A stretch of DNA of 64,000 nucleotides from Lumbricus rubellus (GCA_945859605.1 OX243824.1:23519417-23583416), one strand, 5' to 3'. Positions 25,569 to 36,600 are shown, numbered from the stretch's first letter. Numbers and translations: made by a program. Notes: generated by a model from the letters alone, not told the origin.

Positions 25569-25893
25569 CAGGGGCGGAGACTTGGTCTGCCAGTTGGGGG
25601 GACGAATGCGTGACCAAAGGAAGGACGCGACGTTTTGGGCGGACGAACAACGGAGCCGCTGAGAAAATTTTCCATTTTTCACCAGCCAAAATTTTTGATG
25701 ACCTTTTTTAGTCATTTGGTCAAAATTTAGCGGAAAATTTACCATTTTCCGTGTCCAAAAAAATGATGAAACTTTTCTTAGTCCTGGCGCTAAACCATTT
25801 GGGGAGGACAAATGCATATGGACGACCGCCGCCCCCCCCAATCCAGACTTTGAGGGGGTCCGTCCCCTGTCCCCTCCTAAGTCTCCGCCCATG
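25569..25893. mobile_element. 325-bp hAT-like element, near-perfect 8-bp duplication
   Basis: Ends caggggcggagactt and aagtctccgcccatg are inverted with one or two differences. The flanks are tcatatac (25561-25568) and tcatacac (25894-25901), 7 of 8 matching. G/C-rich subterminal runs lie inside. The 135-codon minus-strand frame at 25524-25931 is carried by this element and is not a gene. It lies in PRKAB intron 1. Confidence 0.78.
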
Positions 25894-26504
25894 TCATACA
25901 CAGAGGCTAAGAAAAAGAAAATGAAGTCCATAACACTTCAAGTCAATGGCTGCCATAGATTAGCACCATGGCCTGCTTTCGTCGTCCAATGTCATTATTC
26001 ATAATGTTAATTATGTCAGATCCTTTCTTTGCTCTAGATGCTTTGTGCTAAAAATAAAGTATATTATACATAACATATAATATATATATATACATACACA
26101 GTTACACACACATATGAGTGTACCAAAAACAAAGTATATATATCTATATATAAATAAATTAGTAGCTAGGACTGAAAGTGCTTTGACAAAGGACCCGGGT
26201 CTGAGGCGGGCAGCGGCAAGACCCTTTGTCAAAAAATTTGAAAATTTCGTCCCGACAAACAACCTTAAATTTTTCCGATGACCTGTCTTAATCTTTTACC
26301 CGTTTGCCCCGAGAATATCTGTTGAAAACGGGCTTAAAATTTTAAAATTAACCGGTAAAGGGTTAATTAAGTCTTTGTCTTTATTAAAAATATGAATTAA
26401 TTTCCTAAATTCTCATAAATCTTAAAATCCAATGACCTTTCAGTATCCGTTATTTATGTAGAAATCTTTTAATTGGTATCGAATTTATGATGAATGCATA
26501 GGCC

Positions 26505-26604
26505 GACGGGTGGATACAGAAAAACCAAATGGGGAGGGGCACGATACATGGGCATTTCTAAATGGGGAGGCCATGGCCGGATTGGCCCCCTAGATCCGCC
26601 CATG
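26505..26604. mobile_element. Decayed MITE related to 53902-54054
   Basis: Shares ggatacag/ggatacat, accaaatgggg, taaatgggg, ccatggccggattggcc and atccgccc with the 53.9-kb element in the same order. It ends 136 bp 3' of PRKAB exon 1, in intron 1. Confidence 0.7.
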
Positions 26605-26739
26605 CAAAGGCCTAAATATTACCCACCCACCCCGCCCCCTGGTTAAGACCCTGCAAAGGCAGATCGCAAAAATGAATGTCGGGTCGCAGCCCGAACAGAC
26701 CCCGCTCACTTTCAGCCCTGTTAGTAGCATGGTAGCAAC

Positions 26740-26859
26740 CTTGCCGTGGTGTGATGAGCGGTCAAATCTCGAGTGATAGTCTGGTGATAGGGACGGATGT
26801 TCGTCGTCCCCTGAGGAGCCAAGACGATTCCTCTCAGAGGCAGGCGCCGTATTTCCCAT
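26740..26859 (-). CDS. PRKAB: PRKAB exon 1 (N-terminus, myristoylation signal)
   Basis: Forty codons starting MGNTAPASER. MGNT is the conserved N-terminus of AMPK beta; after removal of Met the glycine is the N-myristoylation site that places AMPK on membranes. The rest (DDEHPSLSPDYHSRFDRSSHHGK) is a polar linker that is poorly conserved in the family. The exon ends aag then gttgct, phase 0, and the next exon found also begins in phase 0. Vertebrate genes carry a short extra segment here, so a small undetected exon in the 3.1-kb intron is possible. Confidence 0.88.
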
Positions 26860-26982
26860 TGCGACAATGGATCGATATCTACAACAATCACATCAAACAT
26901 TGAGAGAATAACACAACAATTATCACACGACTGCTGATGATCAAAGAAAAAAGCGATCACAATCTCTGCTGACTAATTAATG

Positions 26983-27216
26983 TGATTAAATACAATGTAA
27001 TTAAATAGAATGCAATTAAATAGAATGCAATTAAATAGAATGCAATTAAATAGAATGCAATTAAACATAGCATATTTAAATACAATGTAACATAAAATAA
27101 TGTAATTAAAGAGAAAGCAAATAAATAGAATGTAATTAAATACAATGTACTTAAATAGAATGTCATAAATAGAATTATGCAATGCAATAGAATTCATGTA
27201 ATTAAATAGAAATATA
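26983..27216. repeat. Minisatellite with 15-bp unit aattaaatagaatgc
   Basis: Tandem 15-bp units, several exact at 27000-27065, then variants (aatgtaattaaatac). The array resumes at 27502-27650 beyond an inserted SINE. The array is AT-rich and lies just upstream of PRKAB exon 1. Frames with LIAFYLIAFY-type repeats are satellite translations. Confidence 0.93.
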
Positions 27217-27501
27217 AAAAAAAGTAAAGACATCCCAGGGCCGAAGGCCCGTTGGTGAGGCGCTCATCTCCTTTTCTAGGCCCTTGAGCCGGCAATGGAC
27301 GAATCCCAAGGTCCTGGACACGGGGCCAGTGTATCGCAGGACTTGCCGTTTACTTCCCAGCTTACGCCGGTACCAAATTATACTGCTTGGTGACAGAGGC
27401 ACGTGTGCGTAAACAACTTGCCCAAGGTCGTTACCCGGAGTCGAACCCGCAACCTCACGCTCCGTGAGCCGACGCGTTACCGGTCCGCCACCAGGTCGCC
27501 C
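27217..27501 (-). mobile_element. tRNA-derived SINE (family B) with 13-bp target duplication
   Basis: On the minus strand the head reads gggcgacctggtggcggacc, then an exact B box ggttcgactcc, a body with gaccttgggcaagttg, and an A/T-rich 3' end. It is flanked on both sides by aaatagaaatata (27204-27216 and 27502-27514), a perfect 13-bp duplication typical of target-primed reverse transcription. It is a different family from the SINE at 52373 but shares the gaccttgg.caag motif after the B box. Confidence 0.9.
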
Positions 27502-27650
27502 AAATAGAAATATACAATCATGTGTTTAAATATGCACAATGTCACTAAATACAATGTCATTAAATACAACGAAATCAAATACAATGCAACAAAACAGAAT
27601 GTAATTAAATACAATATAATTAAATACAATGTAATTAATCAGACATATTC
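27502..27650. repeat. Minisatellite continuation after SINE insertion
   Basis: Units like aatgtaattaaatacaat continue the array at 26983-27216. The two blocks were one array before the SINE landed. Confidence 0.88.
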
Positions 27651-29529
27651 ATTATTCAGACACTTTAAAAAAAACTCATCCGCTGCACTTTGGGAGTCAT
27701 CTTAAGCTCCTGATAATATATTCCTGTTCACATCACACCCATTTCTCAAAGCAACTACAGATTAAATCGAAATGCTTACAAAAAACGTTTTTTCAAAACC
27801 ACAAAGATCAAAAGATCTAAGGAGCAATGCACCTTGCGCCCATGGTGAAAAGCAGAACAAATTGAGATAACAATGCCAACAATACATCTGAAAAACTCTT
27901 CATTTACAGGCAAGACCCCACAGGGCACTCTAAATCTTGATACCCAGCCCTCCAATGGAGCTGGACAAGACCTGTCATGGCGTCCTGGTACACACAAACC
28001 CTGGCGGCAAAGGCAGATCTCTTCACTCATATCCTTACACTCAGCCTGGAAGATAGCCTGAGGCCAGTACAGCTGGCAGAGTCTTGGAAAATGGCAATAC
28101 TTGACCGAAACTAATGCATCTGAAGATAGTCAAGAGGCCTGAATAAATTACCATTGTATATTATCATTATTTATATACAATATATATATAACTATATATA
28201 ATATAATTATAATATATATATATACATGCAAACAGATCATCACCTAATAATCTAATCCCTAAATGATCAGAATTATTAATAAGCATATCAAATATTGATC
28301 ACAAACATTCCACAATTGAACACGATACTAAATTAATGCATACACACGCATGCACGCATGCGTATGCACACACACTGTTTACACATTTACATACACAAAC
28401 ACAGTATAGAAGTTATGCCATGATTATACACTAGACAACTAATATGCAATCAGTCTGCTCTCCAATACATGCAAATCATACGCATGGCTAATCAAATTCC
28501 TTCAATAATTTCACTAGTAAATACCAGAATACTTATAAGCAATTTTCAGCTAACCACAAACTTTCAAATAAAAAAAATTACTGACCAAGTGAACCAGATT
28601 ACTCAAAGTGACAATGAAATCGTTTAGGCATGTACAGGGCTTAGTTCAGATCAAACGTCCACATAAAAGTCCAATCTGAGACAGTCAGGTATTTTTCCAC
28701 TACAGATTTTAGAACTAACAAACAGCACTTTGGGCAATACCCTTTCAATCACTGGTTTTCCTACCAGATAATTCACAAATTTTGTGGTACTGTTCAGAAT
28801 GCTTTTCAGAGCACATATTCAGAGTACTTCAAAGAAGAGACAGATTCAGGACAAAGTGCTCATACTTCCAGAATGACAGAACACAGCTAGACCACTGCAT
28901 AACCGCCCAGCACTCCGTAGAATACAAATATGAACTAAATATTGAAGTGTCGATAAGAAAATTTACCACAATGAGAAGGAAGATTACCACGAAGAATGAA
29001 AGATGTTTTCTCTGGGATATATTTATCAGATGGTGGTTGAAGGTCAAAACAAGGAACCAATTTATGTATGTACTGTTACACAGGCACACTAAGCATGGAT
29101 ACATTAAACAGACATTATACATGCATACATGTATGTATATGTGCATCTATTTATGCGTACCTTCAGTAATTTTACAATGTAAGTACTACATGTATAGTAA
29201 TTCAAATGTAACCATGGAAATTTACTCTATTAAGTCATACCATGCAAATATCTATGAACGTAAATAGAACTGAACATACCTACAAGGCACAATGCTGGCA
29301 CATATATCATAGTACTTATTAATAAAAATGAATCTCCAAACAAAAACATATTAGCTGCCCACACACATTACTCAGAATTATAACTGTTAGCTGCATGCCT
29401 GTAGACAGTGTAGAGTATTATATTACATATATAATACATATATAAATTATGTGTGAGCTTTGCCTCCCCCATTCCACGTGCATAAGCCGATGCGCACTGC
29501 GCTCTGCTGTCCATGGTAACTTAATGACC
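27651..29529. other. Intergenic sequence, no gene seen
   Basis: AT-rich, with ta-rich runs at 28170-28225. The 161-codon frame at 28782-29267 and its antisense frame have no recognisable motif and no splice context, so they are not called. Confidence 0.4.
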
Positions 29530-29716
29530 TTTCACTCACTCTGCAACAATGCATAGTCGTTCATTCTCTGTGGTTGGTCCAACAACCTGGAATGGGCTTC
29601 TCTTGACTATGCAACACCTACCAAACTGTTCTCAATTTCACAAGTTTACAGCCGGGAGCGCCTCTGAGTAGGTACCTTGAAGGGGTGCTATATAAATTCT
29701 GATTGATTGATTGATG
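29530..29716 (+). mobile_element. LINE 3' tail with (TGAT)n end
   Basis: Contains a frame encoding RSFSVVGPTTWNGLLLTMQ, a typical LINE C-terminal WN motif. Next is the family A tail gggagcgcctctgagtag...tgctatataaattctgattg, which ends in tgattgattgattga. The tetranucleotide end is characteristic of CR1/L2-type LINE 3' ends. Confidence 0.72.
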
Positions 29717-31688
29717 TATATGTATAAAATATATGCCATGCATGTGCATATGCCTAAATTTAATAATGCCTGTAAGTATGCATAATATATAACTGTATGA
29801 GTGTACATATATATGCCTTAATGTATGTATGCAAGCATACATCCTAACTCCTAAGTGTCTCTGTATGTATGGTTCACAGCTTGCCTCTCGATGGTGGCTT
29901 GTTTCCAAGATTTGAATCTTAGACTAGAACGGGCCATACAAGGGAGTTGGTTACTTTAAAAGCCCATTCATTCTTACCCGATCAATCATTGAAAAGTAAG
30001 CAAGGTCGAGTGCAGGCAATGCATCATGCATGTACATACGTATGTAATGAATGCATAAATCTAATATAATGTGAAGACCAAAGCAAATATTTACAATATC
30101 CTCAATATGAAAGCTAATGCTAAACAAGTGCATACAAGTATACATTGTATGCATTATGCAATCAATCAATCAATCAAATGTTTATCGGCCTAAAACAAAG
30201 TCAAAATAAAAAATGTCAGAGCTTGAAATAATTCACATTCTAATAGGCACAAAAAGGAAAGCCCAGAAGGGTTCTAAGTCCCGCTGGTCAGGGCAACCTA
30301 TGTGTTCACGAATGATTTTAGGTGACAATGAAAAGTTATTTCACTGCTTCAAGTTCTCTGAATCTTGTACCAACATTAAACTGACATGACATAGGTTTCT
30401 CCCAAAAGAACACAACAAGATACAATTTCAAATCAGTGCTAAGTTGAGATACAAATGGAGGACCTGAACGGAAAAGGGTCCCGCTAAGCAGGGCCACCTC
30501 TGTACCAGTACAGTTATAAGTGGAAGTTGGCAACATATTAAACAGTGGGAGTGATTTAAGTTTCAACTTTCAACTGAAATAGTATTACTAGTATTGTCTA
30601 ATGCTAGAATATTTTAGATAAATGAACAGAATAAATAACGAGTAGTCATACAATTAAGGTGAGCAGGTGAGCATGCAAAAAATTTTAAAAGAGGAGTAGG
30701 TGAGGCATGTCATGAATATCAGTAGGAAGATTGTTTCAAACAGTGGGACCAGCTGCCTTAATAATATTCAGAGAACTTGCAGGTGTTAAGTAAATATCAG
30801 TCTATAGTTCTGTTATGTACCTACGTTCTATTATGTACGTACAATACATGAAGCATTTTATCTTAACAAAGAATTTAAATTATACAAAGCATGTTCAAGC
30901 ATGTTTAAATCAGAAAACCATACATCACACTGCAGTAAACGCATGTCAGTGAGAAAGTAAGGAGCTTCATAAAAGTCTCAGTACACTAACCTGCCTTTCT
31001 GACACTACAGTCAAAGATCAGTCAAAGGCTGTCACCGTTAAATATAAATTACGTTGGTTTACAAACCGAGCCAACTTAGAAATAATTTACAATGCCATAC
31101 AATGTAATAGCAAACGAAATTCGAACATTGCCACATCTGATAAACTTCCAGAAATGTAACTAATAACTGCCTTTGGAATGCACAGTAAAAATTCTAAAAT
31201 GTTTAAAAATCAAACGGTCTTTTAAAAAACAAGGCCGCAAACGTATTAAGTCCAAGTAGGCCCTAGGCCACTCCAATTACAGCAATCAAGTGTGCTCGGC
31301 AGTACCATTTGATGCAGACAGGCATATGAATTAGTTATAGGGGGGTGGGGGTTAATGCCTCATATGACATGTCCGTAAATATATTAAGGGCATGTCGAGC
31401 ACGAAAAGCTAAGCCGGGTATGAAAATGGATCTACTAGGCATGTAATGTAGCTAAGGACAAACCGAGCTCCACATGGCAATCCACTTAAGTACAGGTCAT
31501 CACCGAAAACACTCAGGACAAAGCACGGCTAGCATTTCCGATGATCAAACTATTAAAATTGCTCGAGTACACCTTTCATGCGGTTCAGCAACAGTCCACA
31601 GTAAAGAAGGACTCACCTATTCAAAAATAAACATCGAACACTTTATTTCTCTAATCACTATAACACCCATTATAGCATTGGCCGCCAC
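29717..31688. other. Intergenic sequence with small repeat scraps
   Basis: A caatcaatcaatcaa run at 30160-30177 followed by tgtttatcggcct may be a minus-strand LINE 3' end. No host gene was recognised; frames here are short and motif-free. Confidence 0.4.
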
Positions 31689-32152
31689 CAGCGTTGCCAC
31701 TCTAAAAAATGAAAAAAACCCAAGTTGGAGGGTCGAAAAAAACCAAGAAAACCCAAGTTGCCCAAATTTTCGACAATTTCGACAATTTCCCGTCAAAACA
31801 AATCTGACGACTCTTTTTTTAGTCATCCGGACCAAAATAAATCTATAAATCTTTCAATTTCCAGTCCGAAAATTCTGATGACCTTTTCTTTTTTTTAGTT
31901 ATCCAGCCCAAATCTTTCCAAAATGTCCACAATTTCCAGATTTTCTTAGTCGAAACAGAAAACCCAAGCAAAAAACCCAAGTTCTTCTCGAAAAAACCTC
32001 ATTTTCCCAAGTTCGAATCGTAAAAACCCAAGAATTTGTGTCGAAAAAAACCCAAGCAAAAAACCCAAGTTCTTCCCGAAAAAACCCCATTTCCCAAGTT
32101 CGGATCAAAAAACCCAAGATCTTGTGAAAAAAGCCAAGGAGTGGCAACGCTG
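31689..32152. mobile_element. 464-bp hAT-like element with 8-bp duplication
   Basis: Ends cagcgttgccactc and gagtggcaacgctg, a perfect 14-bp inverted repeat. It is flanked by gccgccac at 31681-31688 and 32153-32160. The interior is built of repeated acccaagttcttc and cgaaaaaacc words. cag.gttgcca ends are typical of hAT elements. Open frames at 31474-32275 come from this repeat. Confidence 0.92.
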
Positions 32153-32160
32153 GCCGCCAC

Positions 32161-33263
32161 CGATGACCGCGGTTGGACGGGTTGGTCCACTTTCGTCAAC
32201 ATACGCTGGTTCTCCGTCAACAGACCGATGATTTACGACCATAGATATAAACATATGAGTGGCTTCAACCATTGAGATATATCATGCACTGTGTATTTAG
32301 CACAATTATTGCGGAGCGCTATTCTATCTCTTAAGATCATTACAATAATATATTACAATATTATTTTCAAGTATCTTATCTGGACAGACTTTACCTATTT
32401 AATATTCGCTTATTTAACCGAGAAAAAAAAACCACTTTAGCAGTCTGAGCTTAAAACAGTAGTGAAGTCCTAAATTAAAAACGCACACAAAAATCCCATT
32501 TGATACAAAGTGCTCAGAATGTTATTAACAAATAATATTTTCTTCACAAATTTGTGTTTCCATGAAAATAAATGTGTCACACAGCTACATTTATTTTTAG
32601 CTGCACTCACGGTGATAAGTGAATGACGTATACTTTAAATATCATATATTCACATAGACTTTGTAATATACTATATACTTTAAAGTTTAGATCTAAACTA
32701 TTTAATTAAAAAACAATTCATTATTATGTGATTGAACTTTTGAAAATAAATGATCAACACCAAAATGATCAAAGGCGGTGAACCAGTCTATTTTCATATC
32801 ACTAGAGTAACGATAACAACATCCGGCTACAAACTTTTTTATCAATGCTGTAATAAACCGATGTTTTCGAACGCAGTGCGATCATGTGCAGTTGCTTTTA
32901 CCGAAAATTATCGTAGATATACCAAGTCAACGCGCGTATATTTGTTCGAGATACGTTTTGTTAGCTACGAATAAGTTTATTGCGCTAAGCAAGGTAGGCC
33001 TATCCCATTTTGTATTACCTTATTCGGAATAAAGCATGATCTGTATCCAGAGTATATAAGCTCAGGCTTATGTCAGCTGTGGGACAAAAATAGCTACGGC
33101 ATTCCAGTGACATCATAGACCGTCTTATTGAACGCATTTATAACCTTCCCGTGGATCACCATCCAAATCACACGCAAATAACATGACAAGGACAACTTGT
33201 AATTATAAATGTATAAGTCGGCGCTATAATATATTATATGGGGCTTTACTACCGCCCAGGACC
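32161..33263. other. Intergenic sequence, no gene seen
   Basis: Strongly AT-rich from 32280 to 32750. No supported feature was found. Confidence 0.4.
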
Positions 33264-33480
33264 ATACCAGAATGGAGCGTCTCTTAGCAAGGGTCCGTCT
33301 TTCTGGGTACTTGCCTGATGACTCGCCTACTGCTACTGAAATGGTAGATCTTGCTGATGCCCCTCTTCTGACTGCGGTCTCCAAGAATGGCTTCCATGTT
33401 CTTCTTCCGCTTTAACCACCGGTTGTTGATCGTCTCCCTCACAACTTTGTAGTGCCAGCCAGAGATGGCGAACACACTAC
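33264..33480 (+). pseudogene. Possible mobile-element protein remnant
   Basis: The plus-strand frame reads RLLARVRLSGYLPDD, SPTATEMVDLADAPLL, then NGFHVLLPL and a stop; after it comes PPVVDRLPHNFVVP. The pattern of an RxRxxGxLP segment, an AD..L segment and an HVL..LLP segment resembles a conserved tail found in mobile-element proteins of marine invertebrates, as I recall it. The in-frame stop suggests decay. The antisense frames at 33094-33487 are shadows. Low certainty. Confidence 0.35.
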
Positions 33481-34246
33481 ATTTCACACTTTTAATTCCA
33501 CATGCTGAGTTTTAAGCAATTGGAAATGTTTGTGCATTTTAATGGTTTTCCATTTGTCTGTATGCCTTGCATTATGACTCCAGAATAGAGATGTAAAAAA
33601 ACATGTTTTTTTTGGCGTTGAAATATTTCAATGAAATATTTCAGTTTTATTTGAAATATTTCAGTTTTCTTTGAAACATTTGAAATTATTTTTTTCTTTG
33701 CATTTTACAAAGTTCTAATTACAACCATAATAACAGTTTATTTATTTCTCATATTACATACTATATGCATTATTGTGTTAGTGATGACCATTCTCGAGAT
33801 ATTCAATTTATTTCTAATTACCTGTTTTTAAGAATGACTTTTATGAGTTACATTATATGTTGAAAAACATGTTTTATTCACCAAATATCACAAATTACAG
33901 TTTGATCTAATAAAGTAGATGTTATTGTTCATTGTTATGCTTAACATTTATTATTAATCACTTGTTTTGTCATAAATGAAATAAATGTGATTTTAGCTAA
34001 ATTCTGCTAGCCTAGGACAAAGTAGGCTATAGAATTCGAAACACTTTAGTGACTTTACAAGACAAATTATAAATCACAAATACTATGTCAACTAGACTCA
34101 ATAATAATCCGGCAAACAAAATTTTACAAAAAGTTCTAAGAATAGAACTTAGAACACAAATATAAATAGTACTATCAGTCAGACAGAGTAAACCATCATT
34201 AATAGTAATTATACTGCTAAAATCTGTCAGTTACAAGATTTCCTCA

Positions 34247-34419
34247 TTGTTATTCATCATCGTCCATCATGTCATCATCTTTGTTGTCATCGTCAACATC
34301 ATCATTGTCGCTATCATCATAACTGTCAATGTCATCATCATCACTGGTATCATCACTGTCATCATAGTTTTCATGGCCTTCATCATCGACATTGTCACCG
34401 TCTTTGTCATTATCATCAT
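34247..34419. repeat. Imperfect (CAT/CGT)n microsatellite
   Basis: Runs of catcat with gtcatcgtcaac variants, inside the hAT element. They produce low-complexity frames on both strands (acidic DDDD on minus, hydrophobic IIVII on plus) that are not genes. The same microsatellite resumes at 34793 after a nested element. Confidence 0.88.
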
Positions 34420-34792
34420 CATAGGCGTAGGAGACGGGGGTCCAGAGGAGGCAAATGCCCCCCCCCCCAATTTCGGGCAAGTCTGATTTTTCGGGCAAGC
34501 AGACCCGAAAAAATAAAAAAGTTTTTATTTTTTCGGACTTTTTCTAGTTTTTCGGGTCTTCTTGCCCGAAAAATCAGACCTGCCCGGACAAAAGAAGGTC
34601 GTCAGACCTTTCGAGCAAAAAGTAACGGGAAATTTCAGAAGATTTTGGCCGGATGACTAAAAAAAGATCGTTAGAATTTTCGGGCAAACGTAACGAGAAT
34701 TTTTCTTAAGATTTCGGCAGGATGACAAAAAAAATTTCGGGCAAAAGTCTCATTTTTGCCCCCCCAACGCTGAAATGTCCCTTACGCCTATG
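34420..34792. mobile_element. 373-bp hAT-like element nested in a CAT array
   Basis: Ends cataggcgta and tacgcctatg are a perfect 10-bp inverted repeat. The flanks are atcatcat at 34412-34419 and 34793-34800; this duplication is weakened as evidence because the target is itself catcat-rich. The interior has repeated tttcgggcaa words in both orientations. Confidence 0.75.
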
Positions 34793-35021
34793 ATCATCAT
34801 CATTGTTATCATCTTGCAAACAATGACAAGCACAGTAACGTCTGCTATTATAAAGTTAATATCCGATTGCAGAACAGACCATATCTTTGGAACAGCACTA
34901 GAGATGTAAAAAAACATAGATGTAAAAAAACGGTTTTTTTGGCGTTGAAATATTTCAAAAAAAACTGTCAGAAATGAAATATTTCAAATGAAATATTTCA
35001 CGCTCACATCACTACTCCAGA

Positions 35022-35103
35022 ATGGGAAGTGGTTTGTCTAAGAAGACAGCCTCAGCTCCAGCACCAAAGCCAAAAGAAAAAGAGAAGGCAGCGAAAAATT
35101 CAG
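35022..35103 (+). CDS. Stathmin-domain gene exon 1
   Basis: Codons 1-27 plus one base: MGSGLSKKTASAPAPK then PKEKEKAAKNS. I chose this ATG because MGSGLSKK fits N-myristoylation and the frame continues into exon 2. The donor is ttcag then gtcagt, phase 1. The 5' UTR is split by the hAT element at 33586-35014. Confidence 0.8.
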
Positions 35104-35559
35104 GTCAGTCAAGAGTGTGATTCTGTAAAACACCTTTAGAAATAAACACTTATTGTTTTAGCTTACATTGTCCTTGATGATGTCATCATTCACATGATCG
35201 CATAATTATCGAGTTTCATTTTGGAAAAACATATAAAATACATACCGATAGTTAAATAAGCTGAGAGAAGTTATGATTTATTCTCTTGCTCGTAATTATC
35301 GCCCAATGTGGACACAGCACGCGGACGGACTAAGGTAAGGTCTTGCTCGTAATCAGGGTCTAAAGAAGGTGGAGACGCATGGGAACAGTGTTCCCACTGC
35401 TTTTGAAATGCTTTACTTGCTTTCCCACTCCTCACCTTTGTGGAACACTGGAAACTGATGCATTCCAATAAAACTCTTCTTTGGCGCTCCCACTGCTCAC
35501 ACATTCAGCGTTTCCACTGCTTATCCAAACCAATTTAATCACTGCTCATAATTTTAATT

Positions 35560-35835
35560 GGATCTTGCTCTAAAACATCTTTGTCACCCAGCTTTCCATC
35601 CCCTCTCTGACATGTTACCAAGTCCCTCAGATCCTCTGATGTTTTCTTTCCCCTAAGACAGACCCCAATGGCTAAATCCAGATCCTTTTCCTGCCTATTG
35701 AATGAACTTCCCTGTTATCAACTGTGTCATCTCTGCCTCTTTCTCTCACCTGATAACCTTGAAGTGCTTCTGAAAGGCCTACGCTGTGAGAAACGCTTTA
35801 TAAGTGATCAGATACAGATACAGTACAGTAATTTT
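35560..35835 (+). mobile_element. LINE 3' tail fragment (tail type 2), stathmin intron 1
   Basis: A decayed frame with SFSCLLNELPCYQ, then aagtgcttctgaaaggcc, gtgagaaacgctttataagt and a gatacagatacagtacag end. The same tail order (cgcttctgaa...gcgctttataa) is seen at 52920-53125 and 63420-63690. Confidence 0.6.
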
Positions 35836-35977
35836 TCATATTCATTATTCATCTATTCTAACGCTATTTTATGAACATTGATAAATTTCTCAAGGTCTAA
35901 GTTTACAGGGTCTACAACGTGAAGCATACTGAGTGTATGAAAATGAGTTATGTGAATCGGCATGCTTTCTACTGCAG

Positions 35978-36069
35978 GACCCGTTCCGAAGCCAGTCGCA
36001 TTTGAGATTAAGTTTGAAGAAAAGAATGAAGACAGCATTATCCACAAACATCCACCAAAAAGACTTCAG
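35978..36069 (+). CDS. Stathmin-domain gene exon 2
   Basis: Completes G28 and encodes PVPKPVAFEIKFEEKNEDS then IIHKHPPKRLQ. The acceptor is ctactgcag and the donor is cttcag then gtgagt, phase 0. It carries the stathmin-type AFEI start. Confidence 0.88.
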
Positions 36070-36122
36070 GTGAGTTTATCAGCGTGACAACAATTACTGA
36101 CATTTGGGGCAAAAGCTAGACA

Positions 36123-36335
36123 GCTCGGTGTAGTGTTGGGTTCAGTGCCTCAGAGCCGGAGGGTTCCAGATTCGAATCCACCTCAAGCCGTTGCATTGGG
36201 ACCTCGAGCAGGTCTTTCACTCATAATTGGTCGTGCACTTTGGCGTGACACTCCGATGCAGTGTCCGCGCTGTAGTCGGGAGCACCTCTCAGCAGAGATC
36301 TTGAGAAGGCGCAATAGAAAATTTAAGTGCAATAG
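36123..36335 (+). mobile_element. tRNA-derived SINE (family A), plus strand
   Basis: Head ctcggtgtagtgttggg, B-box-like gattcgaatccacc, body cgtgacactccgatgcagtg, tail cgggagcacctctcagcaga...ggcgcaatag. It lies in stathmin intron 2. Confidence 0.85.
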
Positions 36336-36600
36336 GTTCATAAGCAATCGATTAAAAACCGTAGCAACGATTCAGAAGCAATATTATTATTTAGTCGTCT
36401 TTGATAAAAAAGTTCTTGTAAGTAGAATATAAGTAGTATTTGGTTTTTATCAAGGTTACTTGTGAACTTTGATGTGGCTGTCCGTGACTTGCTGAACTTG
36501 CCTAAACTTTTCCAAGTCACAAAGTCCGAGGCAGTTGTCTTGGGGTTGTATTGTGTTGCTGATGTTGGGTTTCTGTGATGCTTCTGTTGTACTTCTGTAG

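Larger units (their letters stand above)
17982..26859 (-). other. PRKAB: PRKAB gene: AMPK beta subunit (five exons found)
   Basis: Regulatory scaffold of the AMP-activated protein kinase trimer, the cytosolic energy sensor. The beta subunit joins the alpha kinase to the gamma nucleotide-binding subunit and binds glycogen. Five exons join in frame on the minus strand, all with gt/ag junctions, giving 212 codons. Order: MGNT myristoylation signal, a variable linker, CBM48 glycogen-binding domain (residues ~69-145), linker, then PPALPPHLLQVILNKD (197-212), the conserved start of the ASC domain. Glycogen-contact residues are kept by alignment from memory: W90, K117, W124, N141; S99 corresponds to human Ser108. 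Human beta subunits have 270-272 residues, so ~50 C-terminal codons are missing. Exon 5 ends at a good donor (ctg then gtatgt), so more must follow, but I did not find it in 1-17981. Identity is very secure; completeness is not. Confidence 0.95.
33586..35014. mobile_element. 1.43-kb hAT (Ac-like) element next to the stathmin-gene start codon
   Basis: Left end tagagatgtaaaaaaac; right end ...gctcacatcacta (inverse tagtgatgtgagc). An exact 8-bp duplication ctccagaa lies at 33578-33585 and 35015-35022. TAGRGATG ends plus an 8-bp duplication fit the Ac branch of hAT. A second left-end-like block (tagagatgtaaaaaaacat) lies inside at 34900, so the element is composite. No transposase frame is visible. 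The last base of the right duplication is the A of the ATG of the stathmin-domain gene. Confidence 0.82.

Noticed and set aside
25524..25931. 135-codon minus-strand frame
   Set aside because: Coincides with the hAT-like element 25569-25893, repeated low-complexity words.
28782..29267. 161-codon plus-strand frame
   Set aside because: No motif, no splice context, AT-rich, and an overlapping antisense frame; consistent with chance.
31474..32275. Several frames of 70-124 codons
   Set aside because: Produced by the internal repeats of the hAT element 31689-32152.
34247..34498. Acidic DDDD-rich and hydrophobic frames
   Set aside because: Both strands of an imperfect CAT microsatellite inside a transposon.
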